Positions 1-7,643 are shown, counted from the first letter of the stretch. The stretch is DNA of 14,265 nucleotides from an uncultured Verrucomicrobiota bacterium (GCA_946631345.1 CAMPAA010000068.1:1-14265); one strand, 5' to 3'. Made by a program: numbers and translations. Notes: generated from the sequence alone by a model not told the origin.

Positions 1-2
1 TG

Positions 3-689
3 TTCTACCTCGTCCCGATGGCGGTGGCGGCGTTCATCCTCAAGAAGCCGAAGGTGGAGCAGATGTCGTTCGCGCACGGCCTGCCGCAGTGCGAGTTCAC
101 GTACGCAGGGCTGGTGAAGGACTCATACTTCCTGCGTGCGTGGCTGTTCATGTTCCTGAACATCTCCAGCGGCCTGTGCCTCATCCCACTCGCCAAGCAG
201 ATGATGGCGACGGACACCGTTGGCTACTCCGAGAAGCTCATGACGTGGGTGATCGCGCTGTGCGGCCTGATGAACGGCGGAGGCCGGTTCCTCTTCGCCT
301 GGTGGAGCGACCGCCTCGTGCGCCGCGTTAACATCCTGCTGTTCATCCTCGGCATCTCCGCCGGCGTGATGACGGCGAGCTGGTGGCCGCCGCTGATCGG
401 CCTGTCGCTCCTCGTGATCAACGCTTGCTACGGAGCGGGCTTCTCGGTGATTCCGGGCATACTCGCAGACCACTACGGCATGACCAACATCTCCAAGATC
501 CACGGCGCGGTGCTCTCCGCGTGGGGCGTGGCGGGGCTGGTGGGCAACCAAGCGGCGATCCTCGTGAGCGACAGGCTCGGCTTCGGCTACGCGGGCGTGG
601 TCACCATGCTTGTCGTGCTCTACTCCCTCAACTTTGTGAACGCCCTCACTCTCTGCCGCCGCACGGGCAGGCGGGAAGGCGAAGCCTGA
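3..689 (+). CDS. MFS transporter, OFA (oxalate/formate antiporter-like) family, C-terminal half, partial
   Basis: The reading frame is open to the left edge (it reads F-Y-L-V-P before the first visible Met), so this is the 3' part of a longer gene. What remains looks like the second six-helix half of a major facilitator. A cytoplasmic central loop (KKPKVEQ) is followed by about six hydrophobic segments. Between the second and third of these is an MFS motif-A-like loop, GGRFLFAWWSDRLVRR. The stretch HGAVLSAWGVAGLVGNQAA resembles the conserved TM11 region of OFA-family carriers. The family moves small organic anions across the inner membrane; the substrate here cannot be read from the sequence. 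It ends 3 nt before the acyltransferase start, so the two are probably co-transcribed. The family call is fairly sure, the subfamily less so. Confidence 0.8.
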   Translation, partial: FYLVPMAVAAFILKKPKVEQMSFAHGLPQCEFTYAGLVKDSYFLRAWLFMFLNISSGLCLIPLAKQMMATDTVGYSEKLMTWVIALCGLMNGGGRFLFAWWSDRLVRRVNILLFILGISAGVMTASWWPPLIGLSLLVINACYGAGFSVIPGILADHYGMTNISKIHGAVLSAWGVAGLVGNQAAILVSDRLGFGYAGVVTMLVVLYSLNFVNALTLCRRTGRREGEA

Positions 690-692
690 ACG

Positions 693-1601
693 ATGGCGAA
701 GAAGTCGAAAGGTGCCGCCCTGGCCGAGTACGCTGCGCTGCGGGGCGCGTGCGCTGTGGTGAACGCAGTGCCGTATCCCGTCGCATGCGCGGCGGCGAAG
801 GCGCTGGCGTGGACGCTCGTGAACGTGTTCCGCTTCAAGCGCCGCCGCACCATGGAGCGCATTCGCGGGTGCTTCCCGGAGAAGACGGAGCGCGAGGCGG
901 GGCGCATAGCCGTGAAGTCGCTCGCGAATGTCCTCATGAGCGCGGTGGAGATGATCCGCGCGCCGCGTCTTGACCTTGCGTGGATCGAGCGGCACGTGAA
1001 GGACGTGCATGTGTACGCCGAACGCCTCAAGGCCATCGCCGCCGAAGGGCGAGGCGTGGTGATAATGGTGCCGCACAGCGGCAACTGGTACATGGCGGCA
1101 TGGGCAATGGCGCGGTGCGGCGTGCCGCTCTTCGCAATTGCCGCCAGGCAGAGAAACCCCTACATCGACGCATGGATGAACCGCCAGTACGGCGAAGGGC
1201 TGGAGGTCGTGGAGCGCGGGAGCGTGAGGGTTATGGCAGAGATAAAGGCGCGTCTGAAGAAAGGACGCTGCTTCGCGATACTGCCAGACCTTCGCGTGCC
1301 TTCGCCCGACGTGCAGGTGCCGTTCCTCAACGGCACGGCGAACGTCTCGCACGGCGGCGCGGCCTTCGCGACAGCCGTTGGCGCGCCGGTGGTGGTGGCC
1401 ATCATGCGGCGCGAGCGCGGCATGCACGTGTTTGACCATCTCGCGACGCTGCGTCCCGATCCCAAGAAGGGCCGCAAGGAGGAGGCTGTGCGTCTCACGC
1501 GCGAAGCGATGGCGCTTATTGACGCCGCCGTCCATAAGACCCCCGAACACTGGTTCTGGTACAACAAGCGCTGGCTTCTCCAGCCTGTAGCGCCGCGCTG
1601 A
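693..1601 (+). CDS. LpxL/HtrB-family (lysophospholipid/lipid A) acyltransferase
   Basis: A 302-residue protein of the usual length for LpxL/LpxM/HtrB acyltransferases, which add a secondary acyl chain to Kdo-lipid A at the inner membrane. Visible landmarks are a hydrophobic, Ala-rich N-terminus (about 15-45) for membrane association, the block VPHSGNWY (127-133), the second block ILPDLRVPSPDVQVPF (196-211) followed by HGGAAFATAVGAPVV (220-234), and the C-terminal signature PEHWFWYNKRW (284-294), equivalent to the PEQW...RRW of the family. Odd point: the family motif is H-X4-(D/E), but here His128 is followed five residues later by Tyr133, so the acidic partner is missing. It starts 3 nt after the MFS gene with only a weak Shine-Dalgarno, suggesting translational coupling. 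kdsB, 2.4 kb downstream, belongs to the same LPS-core pathway. It could act on a different acyl acceptor. Confidence 0.85.
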   Translation: MAKKSKGAALAEYAALRGACAVVNAVPYPVACAAAKALAWTLVNVFRFKRRRTMERIRGCFPEKTEREAGRIAVKSLANVLMSAVEMIRAPRLDLAWIERHVKDVHVYAERLKAIAAEGRGVVIMVPHSGNWYMAAWAMARCGVPLFAIAARQRNPYIDAWMNRQYGEGLEVVERGSVRVMAEIKARLKKGRCFAILPDLRVPSPDVQVPFLNGTANVSHGGAAFATAVGAPVVVAIMRRERGMHVFDHLATLRPDPKKGRKEEAVRLTREAMALIDAAVHKTPEHWFWYNKRWLLQPVAPR

Positions 1602-1638
1602 GCTCCACGCTGTTGTCCGTCCGCTGATGGGCGATATA

Positions 1639-1647
1639 TGGTATAAT
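1639..1647 (+). promoter_or_regulatory. Extended -10 promoter (TGGTATAAT) of the GH2-kdsB unit
   Basis: TG at 1639-1640 and a perfect TATAAT at 1642-1647. No TTGACA-like hexamer sits 16-19 bp upstream. The -10 ends 7 nt before the ATG at 1655, so transcription is predicted to begin at or next to the A of that ATG, giving a leaderless message. The same nine bases precede three other units in this window. Confidence 0.75.
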
Positions 1648-1654
1648 CCATGCC

Positions 1655-3970
1655 ATGAAAAAGAACGCATGGGTTGTGTCTGCGCTGGTGGCGGCGGCGT
1701 GCTGCCAGGCGGCTGATTTCTCCAAAGCCGGATACTGGCAGGTCGAAGGTTCGCCGCGCCGCGTCGAGACTCTTACGCGCGGGTGGGAGTTCTCGTTGGA
1801 CGGGTTCAGGACGAGCCGGGCCGTATGCCTTCCGCACTCCATCGACGAGGGGGAGATAGGCTTCGAGGCGTCAGGATGCGTGAACCGCCAGCAGAGCGCG
1901 TGGTACCGGCGGCGGTTCGCGTGGCGCAAGGGCGGCGCGCGGCAGTTCCTGCATTTCGAGGCCATCATGGGCAAGAGCCGCGTGACGCTCAACGGCACCG
2001 TGGTGGCGGAGCACTTCGGCGGCTACCTGCCAATCCATGCTGAGGTGACGGGCGTACTGCGCGAGGGCGACAACCTCCTTGAGGTATGGTGCGACAACTC
2101 GGATGACCCGAGCTATCCGCCAGGCAAGCCGCAGACCCAGCTCGACTTTGCGTACTTCGGCGGCATCTACCGTGACGCATACCTGGTGGAGACCGGCGAG
2201 GCGTACGTGGCGGACACTGACAGGGGCGGGGTGCGCATAACCTCCAACCTCGGCAAGGACGGCGCGTGGACCGTCACCGCCGACGTGACGCTCGGCGGCA
2301 ACACGGATGGCGCCACCGTCGAGCTGTTCTACGATGGAACGCGCGTCGCATCCCCGTTCAGTCCGAAGGCCCCGGCGCTCTGGAGTCCGGAAACACCAAA
2401 CCTCCATATGCTGCGCGTGGACGTCCGCAGGGGCGGACGGCTCGTGGACGCCGTGGGCGTGCGCTTCGGCATCCGCGACTTCTCGTTCGGCCCGGACGGC
2501 TTCACGCTCAACGGCAGGCCATATCCGAGGAAACTCATCGGCGTGAACAGGCACCAAGACTACCTCTTCATAGGCAACGCGCTGCCAAACTCGCTGCACT
2601 GGCGCGACGTGAAGAAGTTCAAGGACTGCGGCATGGCCGTCTTCCGCAACGCCCATTATCCGCAGGATCCCGCGTTCATGGACGCCTGCGACGAGCTTGG
2701 CATGTTCGTCATCGTTACCACGCCCGGCTGGCAGTTCTGGAACCGCAAGAATCCGGACTTCGAGCGCCGCGTGTACGACGACATCGAGAAGATGGTGCGG
2801 CGCGACCGTTCGAGGCCGTCGCTCCTCATGTGGGAGCCGATCCTCAACGAGTCCCGCTTCCCTGGCGACTTCACGACCAACGCCGCCACCATCGTCCGGC
2901 GCGAGACGCTTGCGCCGAACAACCGCTGCGCATGCGACAGCATCTCGAAGGGCAGCGGCGTATTCGACGTGAACTACGCCATCTCTAGCCTTGACGGCAA
3001 GCCGTCCTTCTGCCGCGAATGGGGCGACTTCCCCGATGACTGGAACTCGCAGAACTCTTCGTCCCGCGTGGCGCGCGAATGGGGCGAGGGGCCGATGGCT
3101 GCGCAGGCGTGGCACTACATGCACGAGTCGTACTGGCCAAGCCTTGATTCTCAGCTCGCTGCGCCGCCTTCGCACTTCGGCGGCGCGCTCTGGCATGGCA
3201 CCGACCATGCGCGCGGCTATCATCCGGACAACTTCTTCGGCGGCATAATGTCCTACGCCCGCCAGAAAAAGTACTCTTGGTACGCGTTCAAGGCGGCGCT
3301 GACCGGCAAGCCGTTCGTGTACGTCGCCCACGAGCTCGCCCCGTGCTCGCCCGGCGAAATACCGGTGTACTCCAATTGCGCATACTCCGCCACTTTCATG
3401 GGCGAGCCGTTCGTCCCGGGCAAGACTATGTTCGAGTACTGGAAGCTCCAGCGCCTCACCTACTACAACAAGGACGTGCCTGACGCCCTCAAGAAGGCGA
3501 ACATCACCGTGACGATGCCCGACGGCACCAAGGTGGTGCGCAAGCCGGCCAAGCGCTTCGCGCGGATAGACCTCGCGCTTGACACGGAGGGGCTCGCACC
3601 CGTGGCGGACGGCGGAGACCTCGTGGCCCTCACCGCAACGCTGGCCGACGCGGAGGGCACGCCCAAGCGCTACCTCACAGAGACGGTGCGCTTCTCGGTC
3701 GAGGGTGAGGCCGAGATCGTGGGCGAGAACCCGCAGCGCACGCGTTGGGGCGAGGCAGTGGTGCTGATCCGCCCGAAGGCGTCCACGTCCCCCGAACCTA
3801 TCAAGGTGCGCGCCGAGCTTGCGCGCAGCGGGCGGCACGTGCCGAGGGGCGGAGAGCTGGTCTTCACGCCGGGCGCACTGGATGTCAGGGCGTCGGCGGC
3901 AGGCGCGGGCGCAGGGGATTCGCTGAAGGCGGTAGAGCGCCAGCAGCAGGAGTACAACGTCAAGAAGTGA
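1655..3970 (+). CDS. Secreted glycoside hydrolase family 2 protein (beta-galactosidase/beta-glucuronidase type)
   Basis: A 771-residue exported enzyme expected to cleave terminal beta-linked sugars; which sugar cannot be read. The signal peptide is at residues 1-19 (MKKNAWVVSALVAAACCQA). Next come a GH2 sugar-binding jelly-roll (about 40-180, with FEAIMGKSRVTLNGTVVAEH and FGGIYRDAYL), an immunoglobulin-like domain (about 190-275) and a TIM barrel (about 285-550), entered through the GH2 signature GVNRHQDYLFIGNAL and FRNAHYPQDP. The likely acid/base is Glu399 in MWEPILNES and the likely nucleophile Glu455 in FCREWGD. The C-terminal part (from about 555) resembles the extra beta domains of DUF4982-type GH2 enzymes, followed by an Ala/Gly-rich stretch and a hydrophilic end (QQQEYNVKK). 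Start: the ATG at 1655 lies at the predicted transcription start, with no Shine-Dalgarno. kdsB follows after 24 nt. Confidence 0.88.
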   Translation: MKKNAWVVSALVAAACCQAADFSKAGYWQVEGSPRRVETLTRGWEFSLDGFRTSRAVCLPHSIDEGEIGFEASGCVNRQQSAWYRRRFAWRKGGARQFLHFEAIMGKSRVTLNGTVVAEHFGGYLPIHAEVTGVLREGDNLLEVWCDNSDDPSYPPGKPQTQLDFAYFGGIYRDAYLVETGEAYVADTDRGGVRITSNLGKDGAWTVTADVTLGGNTDGATVELFYDGTRVASPFSPKAPALWSPETPNLHMLRVDVRRGGRLVDAVGVRFGIRDFSFGPDGFTLNGRPYPRKLIGVNRHQDYLFIGNALPNSLHWRDVKKFKDCGMAVFRNAHYPQDPAFMDACDELGMFVIVTTPGWQFWNRKNPDFERRVYDDIEKMVRRDRSRPSLLMWEPILNESRFPGDFTTNAATIVRRETLAPNNRCACDSISKGSGVFDVNYAISSLDGKPSFCREWGDFPDDWNSQNSSSRVAREWGEGPMAAQAWHYMHESYWPSLDSQLAAPPSHFGGALWHGTDHARGYHPDNFFGGIMSYARQKKYSWYAFKAALTGKPFVYVAHELAPCSPGEIPVYSNCAYSATFMGEPFVPGKTMFEYWKLQRLTYYNKDVPDALKKANITVTMPDGTKVVRKPAKRFARIDLALDTEGLAPVADGGDLVALTATLADAEGTPKRYLTETVRFSVEGEAEIVGENPQRTRWGEAVVLIRPKASTSPEPIKVRAELARSGRHVPRGGELVFTPGALDVRASAAGAGAGDSLKAVERQQQEYNVKK

Positions 3971-3994
3971 GCAATCAAGGAGATGACAGGTAGC

Positions 3995-4756
3995 ATGAAG
4001 ACACTGGGAATCATTCCGAGCAGGTACGGGTCTAGCCGTTTTCCGGGAAAGCCGCTGGCGATGCTGGCCGGCAAGCCGCTCGTCGCATGGGTGGTGGAGG
4101 CCGTGAAGCGGGCGAAGAGCCTTGATGACGTGCTGGTGGCGACGGACGACACCCGCATCGTCGAGGCCGTGGAGGCGTATGGCGGCAAGGCTGTGATGAC
4201 GCCGAGCGAGCTTCCGAGCGGCACCGACCGCATCGCGTGCGCCGCCGGCGACTTCGGCGACGATGACATACTCGTGAACATTCAGGGCGACGAGCCGCTC
4301 ATCGATCCGGCTCTGATCGACAGGCTTGTGGCGCGCATGGGCGAGGGTTCCAGGTGGGACATGGCGACGGCCGTGACCCCCATACGCTCCGCAGCTGACC
4401 TCGCCGCGAAGTCCGTGGTGAAGGTTGTGCTCGATCGAGACGACGGCGCGCTGTACTTCTCGCGCTGCCCTATCCCGTGCAACCGCGACAGCGAGCCGGA
4501 TATCGCAGGCGGGTTGTACGTGCGGCACCTCGGGATATACGCCTATCGCGGAGGGTTCCTAAAGCGGTACATCGCCGAGCCGCCGTGCGCGCTCGAACGC
4601 ACGGAGAAGCTTGAACAGCTCCGCGCCCTGTGGATGGGCGGCAGGATAGCCGTGATCCGGACAGAGGACGACGGGGTTGGCGTGGATACGCCGGAGGATG
4701 CCGAACGCGTGGCCGCCATCCTGGCCGGGCGCGAACGCGCAGGGAACGGTCGCTGA
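3995..4756 (+). CDS. kdsB: 3-deoxy-manno-octulosonate cytidylyltransferase (CMP-Kdo synthetase)
   Basis: Activates Kdo with CTP to CMP-Kdo (EC 2.7.7.38) in the cytoplasm, the donor for the inner core of LPS. The 253-residue length is normal for the family. Key motifs are present: the N-terminal nucleotide-binding signature IIPSRYGSSRFPGKPL (6-21), VATDD (48-52), PSGTDRIA (74-81), NIQGDEPL (95-102) with the metal-binding Asp99, HLGIYAYR (178-185), and GVGVDTPEDAE (227-237) with a second metal-binding Asp231. Start choice: an ATG at 3983 directly abuts AAGGAG and has no usable spacing. The ATG at 3995 gives the family N-terminus (MKTLGIIPSRYG) with that Shine-Dalgarno 12 nt upstream, plus an AGG closer in. 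It is carried on the GH2 transcript, an unusual partner for a housekeeping LPS gene. Confidence 0.95.
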   Translation: MKTLGIIPSRYGSSRFPGKPLAMLAGKPLVAWVVEAVKRAKSLDDVLVATDDTRIVEAVEAYGGKAVMTPSELPSGTDRIACAAGDFGDDDILVNIQGDEPLIDPALIDRLVARMGEGSRWDMATAVTPIRSAADLAAKSVVKVVLDRDDGALYFSRCPIPCNRDSEPDIAGGLYVRHLGIYAYRGGFLKRYIAEPPCALERTEKLEQLRALWMGGRIAVIRTEDDGVGVDTPEDAERVAAILAGRERAGNGR

Positions 4757-4776
4757 GCGCCGCAGGGGCGGACTTG

Positions 4777-4785
4777 TGGTATAAT
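4777..4785 (+). promoter_or_regulatory. Extended -10 promoter (TGGTATAAT) of the CcsA-carboxypeptidase-EEP unit
   Basis: TG at 4777-4778 and TATAAT at 4780-4785, in the 38-nt gap after kdsB. No -35-like hexamer at 16-19 bp. The ATG at 4795 begins 9 nt after the -10, so the 5' leader should be 0-3 nt. This fixes the start of the following gene and rules out in-frame upstream starts inside kdsB. Confidence 0.75.
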
Positions 4786-4794
4786 CCGCGCGCA

Positions 4795-5700
4795 ATGGCA
4801 AAGCATCTTCTGCATCTGGGATTTCTGCTCGCGGCGGTGACGCTTGCGCTCAAGGCGGCGTTCATGCCGTCGCGCCTGCAGTCCTCGTTGCGGCCGGGTG
4901 AGAGCGCGATGCTGGGGGAGGACGTGCTTGCGCTCAAGGGCTTCTCAGTGCCGAAGTACCCGGACGGCAAGCCGCGCCAGTACGTGAGCGACGTGCACGT
5001 GGTCTCGATGGCGGCTGGGCGCAGGCCGGAGGCCGTCCATGCGCAGATATCGGTGAACCATCCCATGCGCTGGAAGGGGTGGTGGATATACCAGAACTCC
5101 TACGACGCGGCGCAGGAGTCGTACACGGTGCTGGAAGCGGTACGCGACCCGTTCCTGCCGCTGGCGGCGGTCGCCGGCGCGCTGCTGCTCGTTGGTGCGG
5201 CGCTGTTGTGCAGGGGAGGAGCAGCGGCGGGCGTGGAGCCAGTGCGGCACGCGGCGCTGAAGTTCGCGGCGGCGACGGCGGTCGTTATGCTGCCGCTGTG
5301 GATCGTCGGGCGGGCGCTTCTGTCGAAGGAGCTTGTGCCTGCGCTGCAGAGTCCGCTATTGGTGCCGCATGTGGGGGCGTATCTCGTCTCTTACGTGATC
5401 CTCATCTTCGCGGCGTTCGGCATCGGCGTGCGGCTGGTCCCGTTCGGGTTCTTCCTGATGACGCTCGCGCTCGTGCTAGGCGCGCTGTGGGGCAAGATAT
5501 GCTGGGGCGACTGGTGGCAGTATGACCCGAAGGAGATGTGGTCGCTCGGCACATGGCTTGCGTTCGCCGCGTATTTCCATTTCAGGCACAGGCCGGTCGC
5601 GGCGCGGTGGCTTCTGCGCTTCGGGGCGGTGATGATAATCCTCACGCTCACGTGGGTGAACTTCTCTCGCATCTTCAGAGGTCTGCACTCTTACGTATGA
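4795..5700 (+). CDS. Compact ResB-CcsA (CcsBA-type) cytochrome c biogenesis membrane protein
   Basis: A 301-residue integral membrane protein of system II cytochrome c maturation, which exports haem and presents it to apocytochrome c. Residues 1-137 look like the last part of ResB/CcsB: one N-terminal helix (7-23), a periplasmic segment with LKGFSVPKYPDGKPRQYVSD (47-66) and ISVNHPMRWKGWWIYQNSYD (85-104), then RDPFLPLAAVAGALLLVGAA (117-136). Residues 150-301 are CcsA-like: His192 in PHVGAYLVSY, the tryptophan-rich haem loop WGDWWQYDPKEMW (237-249), His262/His265 in YFHFRH, and the terminal GLHSY (296-300). Known CcsBA fusions are far larger, so both halves are reduced. The frame runs further upstream into kdsB, but the promoter at 4777-4785 sets the start at 4795. 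The carboxypeptidase follows after 16 nt. No cytochrome c gene is in view. Confidence 0.82.
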   Translation: MAKHLLHLGFLLAAVTLALKAAFMPSRLQSSLRPGESAMLGEDVLALKGFSVPKYPDGKPRQYVSDVHVVSMAAGRRPEAVHAQISVNHPMRWKGWWIYQNSYDAAQESYTVLEAVRDPFLPLAAVAGALLLVGAALLCRGGAAAGVEPVRHAALKFAAATAVVMLPLWIVGRALLSKELVPALQSPLLVPHVGAYLVSYVILIFAAFGIGVRLVPFGFFLMTLALVLGALWGKICWGDWWQYDPKEMWSLGTWLAFAAYFHFRHRPVAARWLLRFGAVMIILTLTWVNFSRIFRGLHSYV

Positions 5701-5716
5701 CAAGGAAAGGAAGAAC

Positions 5717-6709
5717 ATGATAATACGGCTTGCGTATGTCGCCGCGCTGGCGGCGGCCGTGCTGCTGAACGGATCCGTTCAGGCGGCGTTCAGGAAGGGC
5801 CCCGTGAAGACCCCGTCTTCACTGGCGACCGCAAAACCGGTCGCACGCAAGGCGGCGAAACCGGCGGCCTCGGCCAATTGCGCTGCCCAGAACCCATACC
5901 GGCGCGAACCATACGTAGGCGCGCTTGCGCTCGACGCCAAGACAGGCCGCATCCTCTTCGCGGACGGCGCGGACAAGCCGGCGCGCCAGGCGAGCGTCAC
6001 GAAGTTGATGACGGCGCTGCTGGTGCTGGAGGACGTCAAGGCCGGCCGATACGGGCTCGATGCCCAGGTGGGGGCCACGCCGATGGCGCTCAGAATGGAG
6101 CCGAGCATCATCGGGTTCTACGATACGAAGACTAAGCAGTCCGTGAAGTGGTCGGTCGATACGCTCCTCTATGCGCTCATGATACGCAGCGCCAACGACG
6201 CCGCCGTCGCCCTCGCCGAACATTCCGCCGGCACGCTCGACAAGTTCGTGGCGCGCATGAACGCGAAGGCAAAGGTGCTCGGCATGTCCCGCACTGTGTA
6301 CTACAACCCGAACGGGCTGCCGCCAAACGCCGGCAGGCACTATCCGTGGAGGGATTTCAACACAACTACATGCCTGGACCAGGCGAAGCTCGCCCGCGAG
6401 ATCGTCCTGCGCCATCCGGAGCTGCTCAGGTACACTTCTAAGAAGACGTGGACTATGCCCAACGGCCAGACGATCACCAACCACAACAACGTGATGCGCA
6501 CGGACAAGCTCAAGATCATCAACCCCGACGGCACCGAGGCCGTGGACGGGCTGAAGACAGGCTACATTGACGCCGGCGGCAGCTCCGTAGTGCTCACCGG
6601 CAAGCGCGGTGGCAACCGCGCTATCGTGATAGTGCTCGGCTCCGCTTCGGCAAAGATGCGCGACGAGCGCGCGCGGGCGATGATGAGCGACGCGCTGTCG
6701 GCCCTGTAG
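5717..6709 (+). CDS. D-alanyl-D-alanine carboxypeptidase (peptidase S11, DacA/DacF type)
   Basis: A 330-residue exported penicillin-binding protein that removes the terminal D-Ala of peptidoglycan pentapeptides in the periplasm. It has a signal peptide (1-23, ending SVQA) and then a Lys/Ala/Pro-rich linker (about 25-58). The S11 catalytic domain carries all three motifs: SVTK (Ser93 nucleophile, Lys96), SAN (158-160) and KTG (280-282, in VDGLKTGYID). The protein ends soon after the catalytic domain. It lacks the C-terminal beta domain and amphipathic membrane anchor of PBP5, so it may be soluble or held only by an uncleaved N-terminus. A good Shine-Dalgarno (AAAGGAAG, 5706-5713) precedes the ATG. 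It follows the CcsA-like gene by 16 nt and precedes the EEP gene by 12 nt, consistent with one operon. Confidence 0.93.
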   Translation: MIIRLAYVAALAAAVLLNGSVQAAFRKGPVKTPSSLATAKPVARKAAKPAASANCAAQNPYRREPYVGALALDAKTGRILFADGADKPARQASVTKLMTALLVLEDVKAGRYGLDAQVGATPMALRMEPSIIGFYDTKTKQSVKWSVDTLLYALMIRSANDAAVALAEHSAGTLDKFVARMNAKAKVLGMSRTVYYNPNGLPPNAGRHYPWRDFNTTTCLDQAKLAREIVLRHPELLRYTSKKTWTMPNGQTITNHNNVMRTDKLKIINPDGTEAVDGLKTGYIDAGGSSVVLTGKRGGNRAIVIVLGSASAKMRDERARAMMSDALSAL

Positions 6710-6721
6710 CGGAGGCGACCT

Positions 6722-7552
6722 ATGCTGAAGGGCCTTCTGGCGTTTGCCGTCCTGGCCGGCACGTGGAACCTCAAGTGGTTCCCGTCCGGTCGCGCGGAGC
6801 ACAGGGCCTCGCCGCGCGTGGAGGCGGCGAACGTCAGTGACGCTGCGGACGTGATCCGCGCAAACCTGAGGAGATGGCGTGACGGAAGGGTGCTCTTCCT
6901 GCAGGAGCTGCGCGACCCGCAGACCTGCTCAAACCTCATATCCGCTATACGCGACAGGAATCTCCACGTGGCCGTCGCCACCGCATACCGCGACAGCCGC
7001 GACAACCGTTTGCAGTGGCAGCAGATGGCGATCGTCACCGACCTTCCCGTGATTGAGGCGGATTGGCGCTACGCCAGGAAGGCAGGGCGGAAGTTCGTGC
7101 CGCGTGGATATGCGTACGCATTGCTGGACGGAGGCAAGGAAGGGCGGATCGCATGCTTCTGCGTGCACCTAAAAAGCAACTACGGAGCATACAAGATTGA
7201 GGATGTGAAGGCCAACGCCGCAAAGCGTCTGGCGTGCATCCGGCAGGTGCTCGAAGCGGCGGCGAAGGTGGCGGCGGAGAGGACGATCATCGCGGGCGAC
7301 TTCAACGCCGACCGCTTCCAGCCCCAGTTCAAGGACGAGGGCACGTTCTGCGTGATGGAGGCTGCCGGCTTTGCGGATAGCTGGGAGGGGGCATCGCCCG
7401 CCGAGAGGGGAACCCACCCCGGCTCGACCCGCTACCCCGACTCGACTCTCGATTATGTATTCCACAAGGGCTTCCGCCGCATCGCTTCCCGCCGCCTCGC
7501 GCCGCTCGATTTTGTATCCGACCACCGCATGGTGGTCGTGTCGTTTGAATGA
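6722..7552 (+). CDS. Endonuclease/exonuclease/phosphatase (EEP) family protein
   Basis: A 276-residue metal-dependent phosphoesterase fold shared by DNase I, exonuclease III and inositol/sphingomyelin phosphatases; the substrate is not predictable. The complete catalytic set is visible: Asn16 in GTWNLKWF, Glu62 in FLQELRD, His149 in CVHLKSNYG, Asp193/Asn195 in AGDFNAD, Asp244 in STLDYVF, and the terminal Asp267-His268 in SDHRMV. The hydrophobic N-terminus (MLKGLLAFAVLAG) runs straight into the first catalytic strand. If it is a signal peptide it cannot be cleaved in the usual place without losing the Asn motif, so the protein is either cytoplasmic or anchored. Start: GGAGG at 6711-6715 is 6 nt upstream of the ATG. 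It sits last in the CcsA-carboxypeptidase operon, and its stop codon overlaps the -35 box of the next gene. Confidence 0.85.
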   Translation: MLKGLLAFAVLAGTWNLKWFPSGRAEHRASPRVEAANVSDAADVIRANLRRWRDGRVLFLQELRDPQTCSNLISAIRDRNLHVAVATAYRDSRDNRLQWQQMAIVTDLPVIEADWRYARKAGRKFVPRGYAYALLDGGKEGRIACFCVHLKSNYGAYKIEDVKANAAKRLACIRQVLEAAAKVAAERTIIAGDFNADRFQPQFKDEGTFCVMEAAGFADSWEGASPAERGTHPGSTRYPDSTLDYVFHKGFRRIASRRLAPLDFVSDHRMVVVSFE

Positions 7553-7574
7553 TTCCTTCGAGTTGTGGTATAAT
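7545..7574 (+). promoter_or_regulatory. Promoter of the alpha-galactosidase-type gene
   Basis: -35 TTGAAT (7545-7550), an 18-bp spacer, then extended -10 TG-G-TATAAT (7566-7574). The -35 lies on the last codons of the EEP gene. Predicted start near 7581 leaves a leader of about 63 nt. The leader contains a small hairpin, GCGGC (7587-7591) with GCCGC (7597-7601), and the Shine-Dalgarno AGGA at 7630-7633. Confidence 0.8.
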
Positions 7575-7643
7575 TGGCGGCGTTTTGCGGCGGTGTGCCG
7601 CATAAAGGGCTGTCGGCCGTCAAACTGAAAGGAAAAGTTGAAG

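Noticed and set aside
123..1670. 515-codon open frame on the - strand
   Set aside because: Lies opposite the MFS and LpxL genes; the translation is His/Arg-rich with no fold or motif, a typical shadow of G+C-rich codon bias.
1871..4528. 885-codon open frame on the - strand
   Set aside because: Antisense to the GH2 and kdsB genes, which have clear catalytic motifs; its product is Arg/His/Ala-rich and matches nothing.
4630..4794. Upstream in-frame start for the CcsA-type protein
   Set aside because: Would add 55 low-quality residues overlapping kdsB and lies upstream of the TATAAT at 4780; the ATG at 4795 directly precedes a transmembrane helix.
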